From Candidatus Siliceabacter maunaloa (GTDB lineage Bacteria; Actinomycetota; Thermoleophilia; Solirubrobacterales; Solirubrobacteraceae), in the NCBI GenBank assembly GCA_024330185.1, contig JANDLV010000001.1, forward strand, positions 62,001-126,000: a stretch of 64,000 nt of DNA, written 5' to 3'. Position 1 is the first letter of the stretch; the number at the start of each line of letters is the position of its first letter. The position numbers and the translations under genes were made by a program. Positions 41,686-49,917 of this stretch are shown one piece after another. A model generated the notes under the pieces. That model saw only the letters and a program-made list of their open reading frames with translations, did not search any database and had not been told where the DNA came from.

Positions 41686-42957
41686 GTGCTCGACCTCCGA
41701 CGACTACGCGAGGACCCGGCCGCGGCGCGCGCGGCGTTGGGTCGCCGCGACCCCGCGCTGGGCGTCGCCCTCGACGGCGTGCTGGCGCTCGACGAGCGCC
41801 GCCGCGCCCTCCTGCCCGAGGTCGAGGGGCTGCGCGCGCGCAAGAACGAGGCGTCCCAGGCCATCGGCGAGGCCAAGCGCTCGGGCGGCGACGCCACCGA
41901 GGCCATCGCCGCCCTGCGCGAGGTTGGGGAGCGTCAGAAGGCGATGGAGGAGGAGCTGGCCCGGGTCGAGGCGGCGCTGGAGCCCGCACTGGCGGCACTG
42001 CCCAACCTGCCCGATCCGCAGGCCGCCCAGGGCGGCGACGCGGTGCTGCGCGAGGTCGGCGAGCGCCCGGCGATCGCCGCCCCGCGCGACCACCTCGAGC
42101 TGGCCGGCGAGCGCATCGACATGGAGCGCGCGGCGAAGCTCTCGGGAGCGCGCTTCGCCTACCTGCGCGGCGAGCTGGTGTTCCTCGAGCTGGCGCTGGT
42201 GCGCTGGGCGCTCGAGCTCGTGCGCGGCCACGGCTTCGAGGCGGTCATCCCGCCCGTGCTCGTACGCGAGGAGGCGCTGTTCGGCACCGGCTTCCTGCCC
42301 GACACCGAGCAGCAGATCTACCGCCTGGCCGACGACCCCCTGTACCTGGTGGGCACCAGCGAGGTCGCGCTGGCCTCCCTGCACGCCGACGAGGTCCTCG
42401 ACGCGGCCGCGCTGCCGCGTCGCTACGCCGGCTTCTCGCCCTGCTTCCGCCGCGAGGCGGGGGCGGCGGGCCGCGACACGCGGGGCATCTTCCGCGTGCA
42501 CCAGTTCGACAAGGTGGAGATGTTCAGCTTCGTGGAGCCGTCGGCCTCGGGCGCCGAGCACGAGCGGCTGCTGGGGGTGGAGGAGGAGATCCTCGGCGCG
42601 CTGGGGATCCCCTACCGCGTGGTGAACATCGCCGTCGACGACCTCGGCGCCAGCGCGGCGCGGAAGTTCGACTGCGAGGCGTGGCTGCCCTCCCAGGAGC
42701 GCTACCGCGAGCTGACCTCGTGCTCGAACACGACCGACTTCCAGGCCCGGCGCCTGCGCGTGCGCGCGAAACCGTCCGACCCACCCAAGAGCCGCCCCTA
42801 CGACGTCCACACCCTCAACGGCACCGCCGTGGCCGTCGGGCGGACCATCGTCGCGCTGCTGGAGAACGGCCAGCGCGACGACGGCAGCGTGGCGCTGCCC
42901 GAGGTGCTCGTGCCCTACGGGGCGCCGCCGGAGCTGCCCGCGGTCCCTGCGTCTTGA
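41686..42957 (+). CDS. serS: Seryl-tRNA synthetase
   Basis: A 423-residue class II synthetase that charges tRNA-Ser. The N-terminal ~100 residues are the antiparallel coiled-coil arm that grips the long variable arm of tRNA-Ser; the catalytic core has YLVGTSEVALAS, motif 2 (CFRREAGAAGRDTRGIFRVHQF, core FRREAG...GIFRVHQF), ELTSCSNTTDFQARR and motif 3 (NGTAVAVGRTIVALLENGQ, core AVGRTIVALLEN). The natural N terminus is LDLRRLRED, so GTG 41686 is chosen over GTG 41674. Two tRNA-Ser genes follow within 1.3 kb. Confidence 0.95.
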   Translation: MLDLRRLREDPAAARAALGRRDPALGVALDGVLALDERRRALLPEVEGLRARKNEASQAIGEAKRSGGDATEAIAALREVGERQKAMEEELARVEAALEPALAALPNLPDPQAAQGGDAVLREVGERPAIAAPRDHLELAGERIDMERAAKLSGARFAYLRGELVFLELALVRWALELVRGHGFEAVIPPVLVREEALFGTGFLPDTEQQIYRLADDPLYLVGTSEVALASLHADEVLDAAALPRRYAGFSPCFRREAGAAGRDTRGIFRVHQFDKVEMFSFVEPSASGAEHERLLGVEEEILGALGIPYRVVNIAVDDLGASAARKFDCEAWLPSQERYRELTSCSNTTDFQARRLRVRAKPSDPPKSRPYDVHTLNGTAVAVGRTIVALLENGQRDDGSVALPEVLVPYGAPPELPAVPAS

Positions 42958-42961
42958 GCGC

Positions 42962-43090
42962 GCACCCGCGTCCCGGCGTAGCCCGTTGAGCAGCACGCTC
43001 AGGCCGGTGGAGTCGATGAACTCGACCTCGCTGAGGTCCAGGACGAGACTCCTCGAAGACGTCGATCTCGGTCGGTATGGGGTGTCTCAC
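42962..43090 (-). pseudogene. STAS-domain (anti-sigma-factor antagonist) remnant
   Basis: Read leftward from 43047, the DNA encodes LVLDLSEVEFIDSTGLSVLL and NGLRRDAG, the core of a SpoIIAA-like STAS domain including the Asp-Ser-Thr-Gly phosphorylation site. Just upstream, in another frame, GTG 43090 starts VRHPIPTEIDVFEE, which may be the beginning of the same gene with the middle (~20-30 residues) deleted. The right half is lost into the serS 3' end. It cannot encode a complete protein. Confidence 0.65.
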
Positions 43091-43100
43091 GGCAGGCTCT

Positions 43101-43769
43101 ATGTTGTCCGTGGTGGTCGCTTCCACACCCGAGCTGCTCAAGCCGCGCCTGCGCGGCGTGGTGCACCAGTGGGCCTTCTTCGTGGCCTGCGCGCTGGGCG
43201 CCGCGCTGATCCTCACCGCGCCGGACGGAAGAGCGACCGTGGCCGCGTCGATCTACGCGGCCAGCGTCGCCGGACTGTTCGGCGCGAGCGCGCTCTACCA
43301 CCGCGTGACCTGGTCGCGCGCCGCGGCGCGGGCCTGGATGCGCCGGCTGGACCACTCGATGATCTTCGTGCTCATCGCGGGCAGCTACACGCCCTTCGCC
43401 CTGCTGGTGCTCGACGGCACCCTGGCCACGGTGATCCTGCTGGTCGCGTGGATCGGCGCCGCGCTGGGGATCGTGCTCAAGCTCCTGTGGATCGGCGCCC
43501 CCAACTGGCTGTCGGCGGCGGTCTACCTGGTGCTGGGTTGGGTCAGCATCGTGACCTTCCCCGCCCTGGCCGCGGGCCTGGGCGCCGTCGGCATCACGCT
43601 CGTCGCAGCGGGCGGCGTCCTCTACTCGGTCGGCGCCGTCGTCTACGCCTCGCAGCGCCCCGATCCCGTACCCACCGTCTTCGGCTACCACGAGATCTTC
43701 CACGTCCTCGTGGTCATAGCCGCCGCGCTCCAGTACGCCGTCGTGGCGTTCTGGGTGCTGCCGGGGTGA
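43101..43769 (+). CDS. Hemolysin III / PAQR-family membrane protein
   Basis: A 222-residue seven-helix protein. Metal-ligand positions of the family are visible: ASALYHR (His), RLDHSMIFVLIAGSYTPF (Asp, His) and FGYHEIFHVLVV (two His). Members are bacterial relatives of adiponectin receptors with probable hydrolase activity; the hemolysin name is historical. ATG 43101 (MLSVVVAS) is used; ATG 43077 is possible but overlaps the STAS remnant. Confidence 0.82.
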   Translation: MLSVVVASTPELLKPRLRGVVHQWAFFVACALGAALILTAPDGRATVAASIYAASVAGLFGASALYHRVTWSRAAARAWMRRLDHSMIFVLIAGSYTPFALLVLDGTLATVILLVAWIGAALGIVLKLLWIGAPNWLSAAVYLVLGWVSIVTFPALAAGLGAVGITLVAAGGVLYSVGAVVYASQRPDPVPTVFGYHEIFHVLVVIAAALQYAVVAFWVLPG

Positions 43770-43880
43770 TTATAAGTGTGGGCTATCCACCTCCGTCCAC
43801 CTGGGGGGCGTAGCGTGGCGGCATGCCTGCAGGCGTCCCTCGGGCGGGCATCGGCACGCTGATCCCCGCGAGCACGCGCA

Positions 43881-43925
43881 ACCGTCCTGTCCTGCTGTTC
43901 CATACCAACAGCCAGGCAGGACGGT
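43881..43925. repeat. Long imperfect hairpin in the serS-tRNA interval
   Basis: Arms of 19 bases (ACCGTCCTG...CTGTT and AACAG...CAGGACGGT) match at 16 positions around a CCATACC loop. It lies in a 257-base stretch (43770-44026) with no credible gene. It could end the 43101 transcript or belong to an unannotated small RNA. Confidence 0.5.
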
Positions 43926-44026
43926 GGGTGTTGTCGCCCCCTCCTCACGCACCTGACAGTTCGCCACGGTTCTAGCCTTCGATTCCGAGTGGCTGGCTCC
44001 AGCCGGGACCATTCCCTGAGGCGCAG

Positions 44027-44113
44027 CGGAGCGGGAGGGATTCGAACCCCCGGGCCGTCTCCGGCCGGCTGCTTTCAAGGCAGCTGCAATCAACCAGGCT
44101 CTGCCACCGCTCC
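44027..44113 (-). tRNA. tRNA-Ser (UGA)
   Basis: Minus-strand 87-nt class II tRNA. Acceptor GGAGCGG pairs with CCGCTCC followed by discriminator G. The anticodon arm GCTGC-CTTGAAA-GCAGC gives anticodon UGA; a GC-rich long variable arm and GGTTCGAATCC T arm follow. CCA is not encoded. Confidence 0.95.
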
Positions 44114-44171
44114 GAGTCCTCCATTGTGCCGCTTGGTGCGGCTATACCGCGGCTACACTGATACGCCCCCC

Positions 44172-44261
44172 GGAGAGGTGGCCGAGTGGCTGAAGGCACT
44201 CGCCTGCTAAGCGAGTATGGGGCGGCAAGCTCTATCGCGGGTTCGAATCCCGCCCTCTCCG
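44172..44261 (+). tRNA. tRNA-Ser (GCU)
   Basis: A 90-nt class II tRNA. GGAGAGG pairs with CCTCTCC plus discriminator G; the anticodon arm CTCGC-CTGCTAA-GCGAG gives GCU; long variable arm and GGTTCGAATCC T loop are present. CCA is not encoded. Confidence 0.95.
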
Positions 44262-44348
44262 CTGATCACGTGAGCAGCGTGATCGTCCCCCACGGACGGG
44301 CCGCCCCGCCCCTCCTCGCGTGCTCTAGGATGGACGGGCGTCGCACCC

Positions 44349-44422
44349 GCGCCCGTAGCTCAGCTGGATAGAGCGCCGGTCTACGGAACCGGAGGTCAGA
44401 GGTTCGAATCCTCTCGGGCGCG
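44349..44422 (+). tRNA. tRNA-Arg (ACG)
   Basis: A 74-nt tRNA. GCGCCCG pairs with CGGGCGC plus discriminator G; D arm GCTC/GAGC; anticodon arm CCGGT-CTACGGA-ACCGG gives ACG (A34 read as inosine); T arm AGAGG-TTCGAAT-CCTCT. CCA is not encoded. Confidence 0.96.
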
Positions 44423-44471
44423 TCAGGAAACCCCAGTAGATCGCACGGTTTCCGAGTTGTAGCACAGGCGC

Positions 44472-44668
44472 TCAGAACTGGCGGGACCCCGAGGGGCCCC
44501 AGGAGGCCCTACCGAGACGGACCCCGAGTCCCGTCGCCTTGGGGATCGCCTGCCACCAGCGCATGACCTCGGGCGTGCGGCGCATCGCGCGCAGGGTCTC
44601 GACGTCGGCGCCGCGACGGGGCGGAGTGCCACGCGTTCGCCGGCGAGCTCGGGCCACATCCCGGGCAC
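44472..44668 (-). pseudogene. Frameshifted N-terminal fragment of a GNAT acetyltransferase
   Basis: On the minus strand one frame gives WPELAGERVALRPV (first strand of a GNAT) and the next frame continues ADVETLRAMRRTPEVMRWWQAI (first helices), so a frameshift lies near 44605. After PKATGLGV the sequence no longer resembles the family and the acetyl-CoA-binding half is absent. It lies between tRNA-Arg and the Rieske gene. Confidence 0.6.
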
Positions 44669-44678
44669 GGACCGGCCC

Positions 44679-45560
44679 TCACCCCCGCGGCGCCAGGCGC
44701 ACCTCGACCCGGCCGTCGCTCTGGCGCACCTCGTAGGCGGGCTGGTCGGTCGTGGCCGGGCCGCGGCGCAGCGCGCCGTCGCGCAGGGCGAACTGCGAGC
44801 CGTGGCACCGGCAGGTGATGGTGTCGCCCTCGATCTCGCCCTGCGCGCTCAGCGAGCAGCCGCGGTGCGAGCAGCGGTCGTGCAGCGCGTGAATGGTCTC
44901 GCCCCGGCGCAGCAGCAGCACGGGGGTCTCGTCGACCACCACGCGCGTGGGGGCACCGGCGGGCAGGTCGGCCGCCATCCCCGCGCCCGTCCAGTCGGCC
45001 GGCCCCTCGTCGAAGGCCGTCTGGTTGGGGCCCACGCCCTGGGCGAAGGACATGTGGGCGCCCAGGTAGCCGCCGGCGCCGAGCGTCGCGCCGCCGGCGA
45101 GGCCCAGGAGCTTGCCGCGCCCGTGGTCGCCGCGCCGGCGGGCGGCCAGCGACGCCGCGTACAGGGCCAGGGCGCCCGCGTTGGTCGCGGCGTGGATGAG
45201 GCCGATCCGCCGCACCCGCTCGTCGGCGGGCTCGCTGTCGGCCCAGTCGCTGAGGCCGGTGAGCGCGGTCGGGGGGTAGGCGGCGATCCCCACCGCGATC
45301 AGCCGCCGGGCGGCGGTCCCGTCGTCATCCCCGCCGAGCACGTCGAGCAGCGACGCGCTGACCCACGAGCCGATGACCACGTCGGTCAGCAGCGGGTGCA
45401 GCGCATGGCCGATCCACGTCCCGCTGAGCGCGTCCTTCGCAGCGCCGGGTGACAGCAGGCCGCGGACCTTCGCGCCGATGGCCCGACCCGGGGCGTCGAG
45501 GGCGGCGAGGGACTCGAGGCGCTCCAGGAGTGGGCGCAGGGGTGAGCTGTGGGGTTCCAT
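44679..45560 (-). CDS. DUF2231 membrane domain fused to a Rieske 2Fe-2S domain
   Basis: A 293-residue protein. Residues ~45-190 are the DUF2231 four-helix membrane domain (GHALHPLLTDVVIGSW is its signature, with conserved His). Residues ~205-293 are a Rieske domain with both ligand boxes, CSHRGC and CRCHGS. This architecture suggests a membrane-bound redox protein; electron partners are not known. ATG 45560. Ends 11 bases before the GNAT remnant. Confidence 0.85.
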   Translation of the reverse strand: MEPHSSPLRPLLERLESLAALDAPGRAIGAKVRGLLSPGAAKDALSGTWIGHALHPLLTDVVIGSWVSASLLDVLGGDDDGTAARRLIAVGIAAYPPTALTGLSDWADSEPADERVRRIGLIHAATNAGALALYAASLAARRRGDHGRGKLLGLAGGATLGAGGYLGAHMSFAQGVGPNQTAFDEGPADWTGAGMAADLPAGAPTRVVVDETPVLLLRRGETIHALHDRCSHRGCSLSAQGEIEGDTITCRCHGSQFALRDGALRRGPATTDQPAYEVRQSDGRVEVRLAPRG

Positions 45561-45615
45561 GGCGCGAGGCTCCCCCGTCGGCGTCAATGGCGAACCCCCG
45601 CCCCGCTCGACATGC

Positions 45616-46741
45616 TCAGCCCGCGCCCAGCACCCCGGCCACCGGCCCCGGCCGCGCGATCCCGAAGCCCTGCGCCAGGTCGACGCCCAGGTCGCCCAGC
45701 AGCGCCAGCGTGGCCTCGTCCTCGACGCCCTCGGCCACGGTGCGCTGCCCGAAGCCCTGCGCCAGGCCGACCACCGCGCGCACGACCTGCCGGCTGCGCT
45801 CGTCGTCGACGAGATCGGCCACGAACTCCATGTCGATCTTGCGGAAGTCCAGGGGCAGGCGCTTGAAGTGGGAGAAGCCCCCGTACCCCGTCCCGAAGTC
45901 GTCGAGGGCCAGCCGGCAGCCCGTCGCCTTGAGCCGCTCCCGGGCGGGACGAGCTCGTCGTCCTCGTCGATCATGCGCACCAGCAGCTCGTGCGCCGCGA
46001 GGGCTCCGGTGCGCACCTCGACGATCGGCTGGGCGTGCAGTACGAGGCGGTCGTCGACCAGGGCGTCGCGCAGGCGCCTCGCCCAGACCAGGGTCTCGAG
46101 CTGCTCCTCGAGGCGGCGCTCGCGCTCGCGGCGCCCGGTCACGTCGCGGAACACCACGACGCGCCCCTGCACCCCGCCCCGGGTCTCGAAGTCCGACGTG
46201 GTCATCTCGAACGGCAGCTTGCTGCCGTCGTGGCGGCGCAGGATGCCCTCGTCGGCGCCGAGGACCTCGTGCATGAACTGACCGATGAGCTCCTCGCTGC
46301 GTTGGCCCAGGAGCCCCTCGCCGCGGCGCGAAGGCGCCAATCGGTCTCCACGCGCCGGCTTATGTCCACCGAGACCCACACGATGCCGGCCCGCTCGCCG
46401 TCGAGGCCGCAGAAGACGGCGTTGCGGACGTAGGCCGGGAAGGTCGAGCCGTCTCGTCGACACACCTCGAACTCGCCCTCCCAGTGGCCGGTGGGAAGCA
46501 TGCCGGCCAGCGTGAAGCGGGCCCGTGCGCGGTCGCGCTCGTGCACGGTCAGCTCCATGACGGAGCGCCCGACGGCCTCCTCGCGTGACCAGCCGTAGAG
46601 CCGCTGCGCACCCTTGCTCCAGTGGGTGACCACCGCGTCGAGGTCGGTGGCGATGGTGGCCGCGTCGACCGCATCCAGGAGCAGGGCCTGCAGGTCGATC
46701 TCGCGCAGCTCCTCGCCCTCGTGGGGTGGCACGACGCTCAC
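45616..46741 (-). pseudogene. PAS-PAS-EAL c-di-GMP phosphodiesterase, broken by deletions and frameshifts
   Basis: Three frames in succession carry pieces of one gene. Frame 1 (46741 to ~46330): complete PAS domain ending WVSVDISRRVETDWRL. Frame 2 (~46320 to ~45945): second half of another PAS (EGLLGQRSEELIGQF...VVVFRDVTGRRERE) and the start of an EAL domain (HAQPIVEVRTGALAAHELLVRM). Frame 3 (~45940 to 45616): ERLKATGCRLALDDFGTGYGGF and QRTVAEGVEDEATLALL, the end of EAL. The first half of PAS 2 and roughly the second quarter of EAL, including Asn and Glu ligand strands, are gone. Confidence 0.8.
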
Positions 46742-46950
46742 CCTTCCACCATCGCCGCTCAGGCGTCGTCACGTGACGCGACGGCCCGGGGCCGCGAAAG
46801 GGCTGAGCGCCCCTTCCTCCCTCGTGAGGTCTGCGTCAGGCCGGGTGGCGCCGTCGGCAGCCCTCGGGCTGAGCGTCTGGAACGCAACTGCGCCATGCCG
46901 CCCCCGGAGAGTGATAGAACACACACACAGATCGAGCGGAGGAGGTAGGG

Positions 46951-48555
46951 GTGCCAAAGGCAGGAACCAAGTCGAGTGCCGTGCGACGGGTCCGTTCAGG
47001 GCTGCGTCGTCGCACCGGGCTCGTCATATCGCTCAGCCTTCTGGTGCTGGCCGTGCTCTTGCCTGTCGGCGTCGTCGCCCAGGCGCCCGCGGGCACCGCG
47101 TACAGCGGCGTCGCCGAGGGCGTCGTGGCCGAGGTGCTGGTGGCGCCCGCTCCCGGCCAGCCCCCGACGCTCGATGTCACCACCGGCGAGACCACCGGCG
47201 CGGTGAACTCCGCAGCCAACATCATCCCCGACTCGCCGGCCAGCCCGGAGAACGAGGCGGAGGACTTCTCCGTGGGCACCGCGACCCCGCTGCGCCTGGG
47301 GGCGGGCGGCGACCCTCTCCTGCAGCCGTTCTCCGTCCAGTCCTCGGCCCCGGCCAACGCGGGCGGCAGCAACGCGGCGGTGGACATCACCGAGGACGCC
47401 GCGACCCTGCGGGTCCTCCGCGCGGAGACGCAGAGCCAGGCGGCGCAGGACGCCTCGACCGCGGCGACCCAGAACGACGTCGACATCGCCAACGCGGTGC
47501 TCCCGGGCGCCCTGACGCTGCCGGCCGGCAGGTCAAATGCCGACGTGGCACGCACAGCCGACGGCGCGATCACGGCCTTCGCCGACAGCGCGGTCGACGC
47601 CCCGACCGTCCTCCTGGGCGACACGCCTGCGGACGGGGTGATCACCGCGGATGCGATCACGGCCGTAAGCAACAGCAACGCCAACGGGACGACGTCGGCC
47701 AACACGACCGACTTCCAGATCACCAACCTGAACGTCGCTGGCCTGGTCACCGTCAACGCGGGGCCCGCGGAGGGCAATCCCGGCTGCGTGACGGCGGTGA
47801 TCGACATTGGTGGGTTGAACGACATGACCGGCTCGGGCGGCTTGTTGCCGGGGGGTGTGCTCCCCGACCTGGCCGGCCTCAACGACTTGGTGGGCCCTGA
47901 CGGCGTGCTCACGCTCACCCTGCCCCGCGGCGTGAACCTGCTCGACCCAGCGACGTTCGACGACAACGAGGCATGCGCTGGCGAGCCCGGCCTCGCTCTC
48001 GGTGAGCTCATCACCGAGCTCGGACCGGTCCTCGGCCCGTTCACCGGCCCCGGCGGCCTGCTCGAGGGCACCGCGCTGATCATCGGCGGAGGGTTCTCCG
48101 AGCAGGGCGACGGCACGTTCGCTCGCGGTCTGGTGGAGGCGATCCGGATCGATGTCGCGGTGACCGGCCAGCCGGTCACCAGCACCGTCCTTGGCCGCGC
48201 GTTCACGGAGGTCAACGCCGTGCGGGCCGACGCGGTCGACTTCACCCCGGTGCGGGAGGCCACGCCCGCCGAGACCATCTTCACCAACCCGATCCCGCAG
48301 CCGCCGGCGCCCGAGCCGGAGCCCGAGCCCGAGCCCGAGCCCGAGCCGGAGGAAGAGCCGGAGGAAGAGCCGGAGGAGGAAGAGCCCGAGGAGGAGGCCG
48401 AGCCCGATCCGCCCGCGGAGGCCGCTGACGACGAGCTGCCGTTCACCGGCCTGGGCCTCGCGGCCGTCGCCGGCATGGGCGGGCTCATGCTCATGGGCGG
48501 TGGCGCGGTGCGCATGGTGGCCCGCCGGCGCGGCGCGCTGCCGACCGAGGAGTAG
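46951..48555 (+). CDS. Secreted surface protein with LPFTG sortase signal
   Basis: A 534-residue exported protein. A basic start and hydrophobic segment (VISLSLLVLAVLLPVGVVAQA) form the signal peptide. Residues ~45-440 are a Thr/Ala/Asn-rich beta-type region; ~450-490 is a Pro-Glu repeat that would span the cell wall; the end is ELPFTG, a hydrophobic helix and RRRGALPTEE, a standard sortase sorting signal. GGAGGAGGT before GTG 46951 is a strong ribosome-binding site. Function is unknown; it would be covalently attached to peptidoglycan. Confidence 0.82.
   Translation: MPKAGTKSSAVRRVRSGLRRRTGLVISLSLLVLAVLLPVGVVAQAPAGTAYSGVAEGVVAEVLVAPAPGQPPTLDVTTGETTGAVNSAANIIPDSPASPENEAEDFSVGTATPLRLGAGGDPLLQPFSVQSSAPANAGGSNAAVDITEDAATLRVLRAETQSQAAQDASTAATQNDVDIANAVLPGALTLPAGRSNADVARTADGAITAFADSAVDAPTVLLGDTPADGVITADAITAVSNSNANGTTSANTTDFQITNLNVAGLVTVNAGPAEGNPGCVTAVIDIGGLNDMTGSGGLLPGGVLPDLAGLNDLVGPDGVLTLTLPRGVNLLDPATFDDNEACAGEPGLALGELITELGPVLGPFTGPGGLLEGTALIIGGGFSEQGDGTFARGLVEAIRIDVAVTGQPVTSTVLGRAFTEVNAVRADAVDFTPVREATPAETIFTNPIPQPPAPEPEPEPEPEPEPEEEPEEEPEEEEPEEEAEPDPPAEAADDELPFTGLGLAAVAGMGGLMLMGGGAVRMVARRRGALPTEE
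48310..48420. repeat. Pro-Glu / Glu codon repeat in the LPFTG protein
   Basis: Hexamer GAGCCC/GAGCCG repeated, then GAGGAAGAGCCG-type units. Encodes the wall-spanning PEPEPE...EEEPEEE segment. A shorter relative occurs at ~15738-15765 in the membrane-protein gene and a non-coding one at ~59881-59900. Confidence 0.85.
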
Positions 48556-48632
48556 CGCTCCTCCAGCCGTTGCGCGTTCGCGCCCGGTCCCCGCTCGGGG
48601 GCCGGGCGCGACGCGCTTGCGGGGCGCGGCGG

Positions 48633-49730
48633 TCAGCGCCGTCGCCGCCGGCGGTGCAGCAGGCGCACGAGCGGTGGGGCGGCGAGGACCATCGCGAACA
48701 GGCGCAGGGCCTGCACCGCGACGACGAAGGTGGCGTTGCCGCCGGCCGCGGCCGCCACGGCCACGACCGCGTACAGTCCACCGGGCGTCGTGGCCAGGTA
48801 GGCGTCGGGCGCCGAGACGTCGGTCAGCGCCAGCAGGAGGGCGGCGAGCCCGGCGCAGGTGACGATCAGGCCTGCGATGGCCAGCAGCACGGCGGGCAGC
48901 AGCCGCCCGGCCTCGCGGATCGTCGCCGCGGTGAAGCGCAGGCCGACCTGCAGCCCGATCCCGGCGAAGGCCATGTCCTGCATCAGCGGGGGCACCCGCG
49001 CTCCGCCGTTGAGCTGCGTGATGGCCAGCCCCGCGGCGAGGGTCAGCGGCACGAGCAGCGTCCCGGCCGTGATCTTCAGCCGGCGCGCGACGAGCACGCC
49101 CACGAGGGCGCAGCCGGCGGTGAAGGCCAGGTCGGCCGGCAGCCCGGCACCGGCCACGCCGGCCAGGCCCGCCGTCGCGCCGCCGGCGGGGGCCGGGGCG
49201 TCGTCCACCGCCGCCGCCACCGCCACCAGCTCCGCCAGCAGCGGCGCGGTCACCACCACCACCAGCACGCGCAGGTACTGCATGAAGGCCACGAGCCGGG
49301 CATCGGCCCCCAGCTCGTCGCTCATGGCCACGATCCCGCTCGCTCCGCCCGCGACGAGCCCCAGCAGCGACGTCGAGCGATCGACCCCGGTCGCCGCCGC
49401 GAACACCAGGCCCGCGAGCAGCGAGATGGCCACCGTCGCGACCGTGACCAGCGCGATGGGCGCCCAGTCCCCCGCGATCGTGGTCAACGTCGAGGTCTCG
49501 AAGCCCGCGCCCAGCGCCACCCCGATCAGCGCCTGCGAGGCCAGCAGCACCCACGCCGGCGCCGTCAGCGGCGCCCGCGCGGCAAGCGTCAGCGCATAGG
49601 CGATCCCCACGGCCAGCGACCCGAACAGCGCCGGACTGGGCAACCCCGCCGCTCCCGCGGCCAGCGAGGCGGCCACCGTCGCGACGGCCACCCCGAGCCA
49701 GCGCGGCAGATGACCGTGGGTGCGCTCCAA
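48633..49730 (-). CDS. AbrB-family (PF05145-type) membrane protein
   Basis: A ~365-residue protein with about ten hydrophobic helices and an internal duplication: each half ends in a GG-rich element (GLVAGGASGIVAMSDELGADARLVAFMQYLRVL and ATTPGGLYAVVAVA...VQALRLFAMVLAAPP), the pattern of the AbrB/ammonia-monooxygenase-associated transporters. The start is unclear: TTG 49730 fits the first helix, while the frame runs open to 49994 and would overlap the divergent kinase gene. Confidence 0.72.
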   Translation of the reverse strand: MERTHGHLPRWLGVAVATVAASLAAGAAGLPSPALFGSLAVGIAYALTLAARAPLTAPAWVLLASQALIGVALGAGFETSTLTTIAGDWAPIALVTVATVAISLLAGLVFAAATGVDRSTSLLGLVAGGASGIVAMSDELGADARLVAFMQYLRVLVVVVTAPLLAELVAVAAAVDDAPAPAGGATAGLAGVAGAGLPADLAFTAGCALVGVLVARRLKITAGTLLVPLTLAAGLAITQLNGGARVPPLMQDMAFAGIGLQVGLRFTAATIREAGRLLPAVLLAIAGLIVTCAGLAALLLALTDVSAPDAYLATTPGGLYAVVAVAAAAGGNATFVVAVQALRLFAMVLAAPPLVRLLHRRRRRR

Positions 49731-49917
49731 GCCAGAGCAGGCTAGGTGTGGTCGCCAGTACGGCAGCGGCCACGCCGCCGCGAGGCCCGGCGGCAGCAGC
49801 CGGCCGTCGTCGTCCCCCGGCCCCGCCGTCAGGATCGGCGTCCACGGCCGCGTGGGTCCGACCGCCCGAACGGGGGGAGGGTGGCGCGGGCGTCGCGCAC
49901 GCGTCAGACTTGGGGCC

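Noticed and set aside
44349-46741. Integrated element using tRNA-Arg as attachment site
   Set aside because: No integrase and no duplicate of the tRNA 3' end was seen in the flanks; only decayed chromosomal-type genes.
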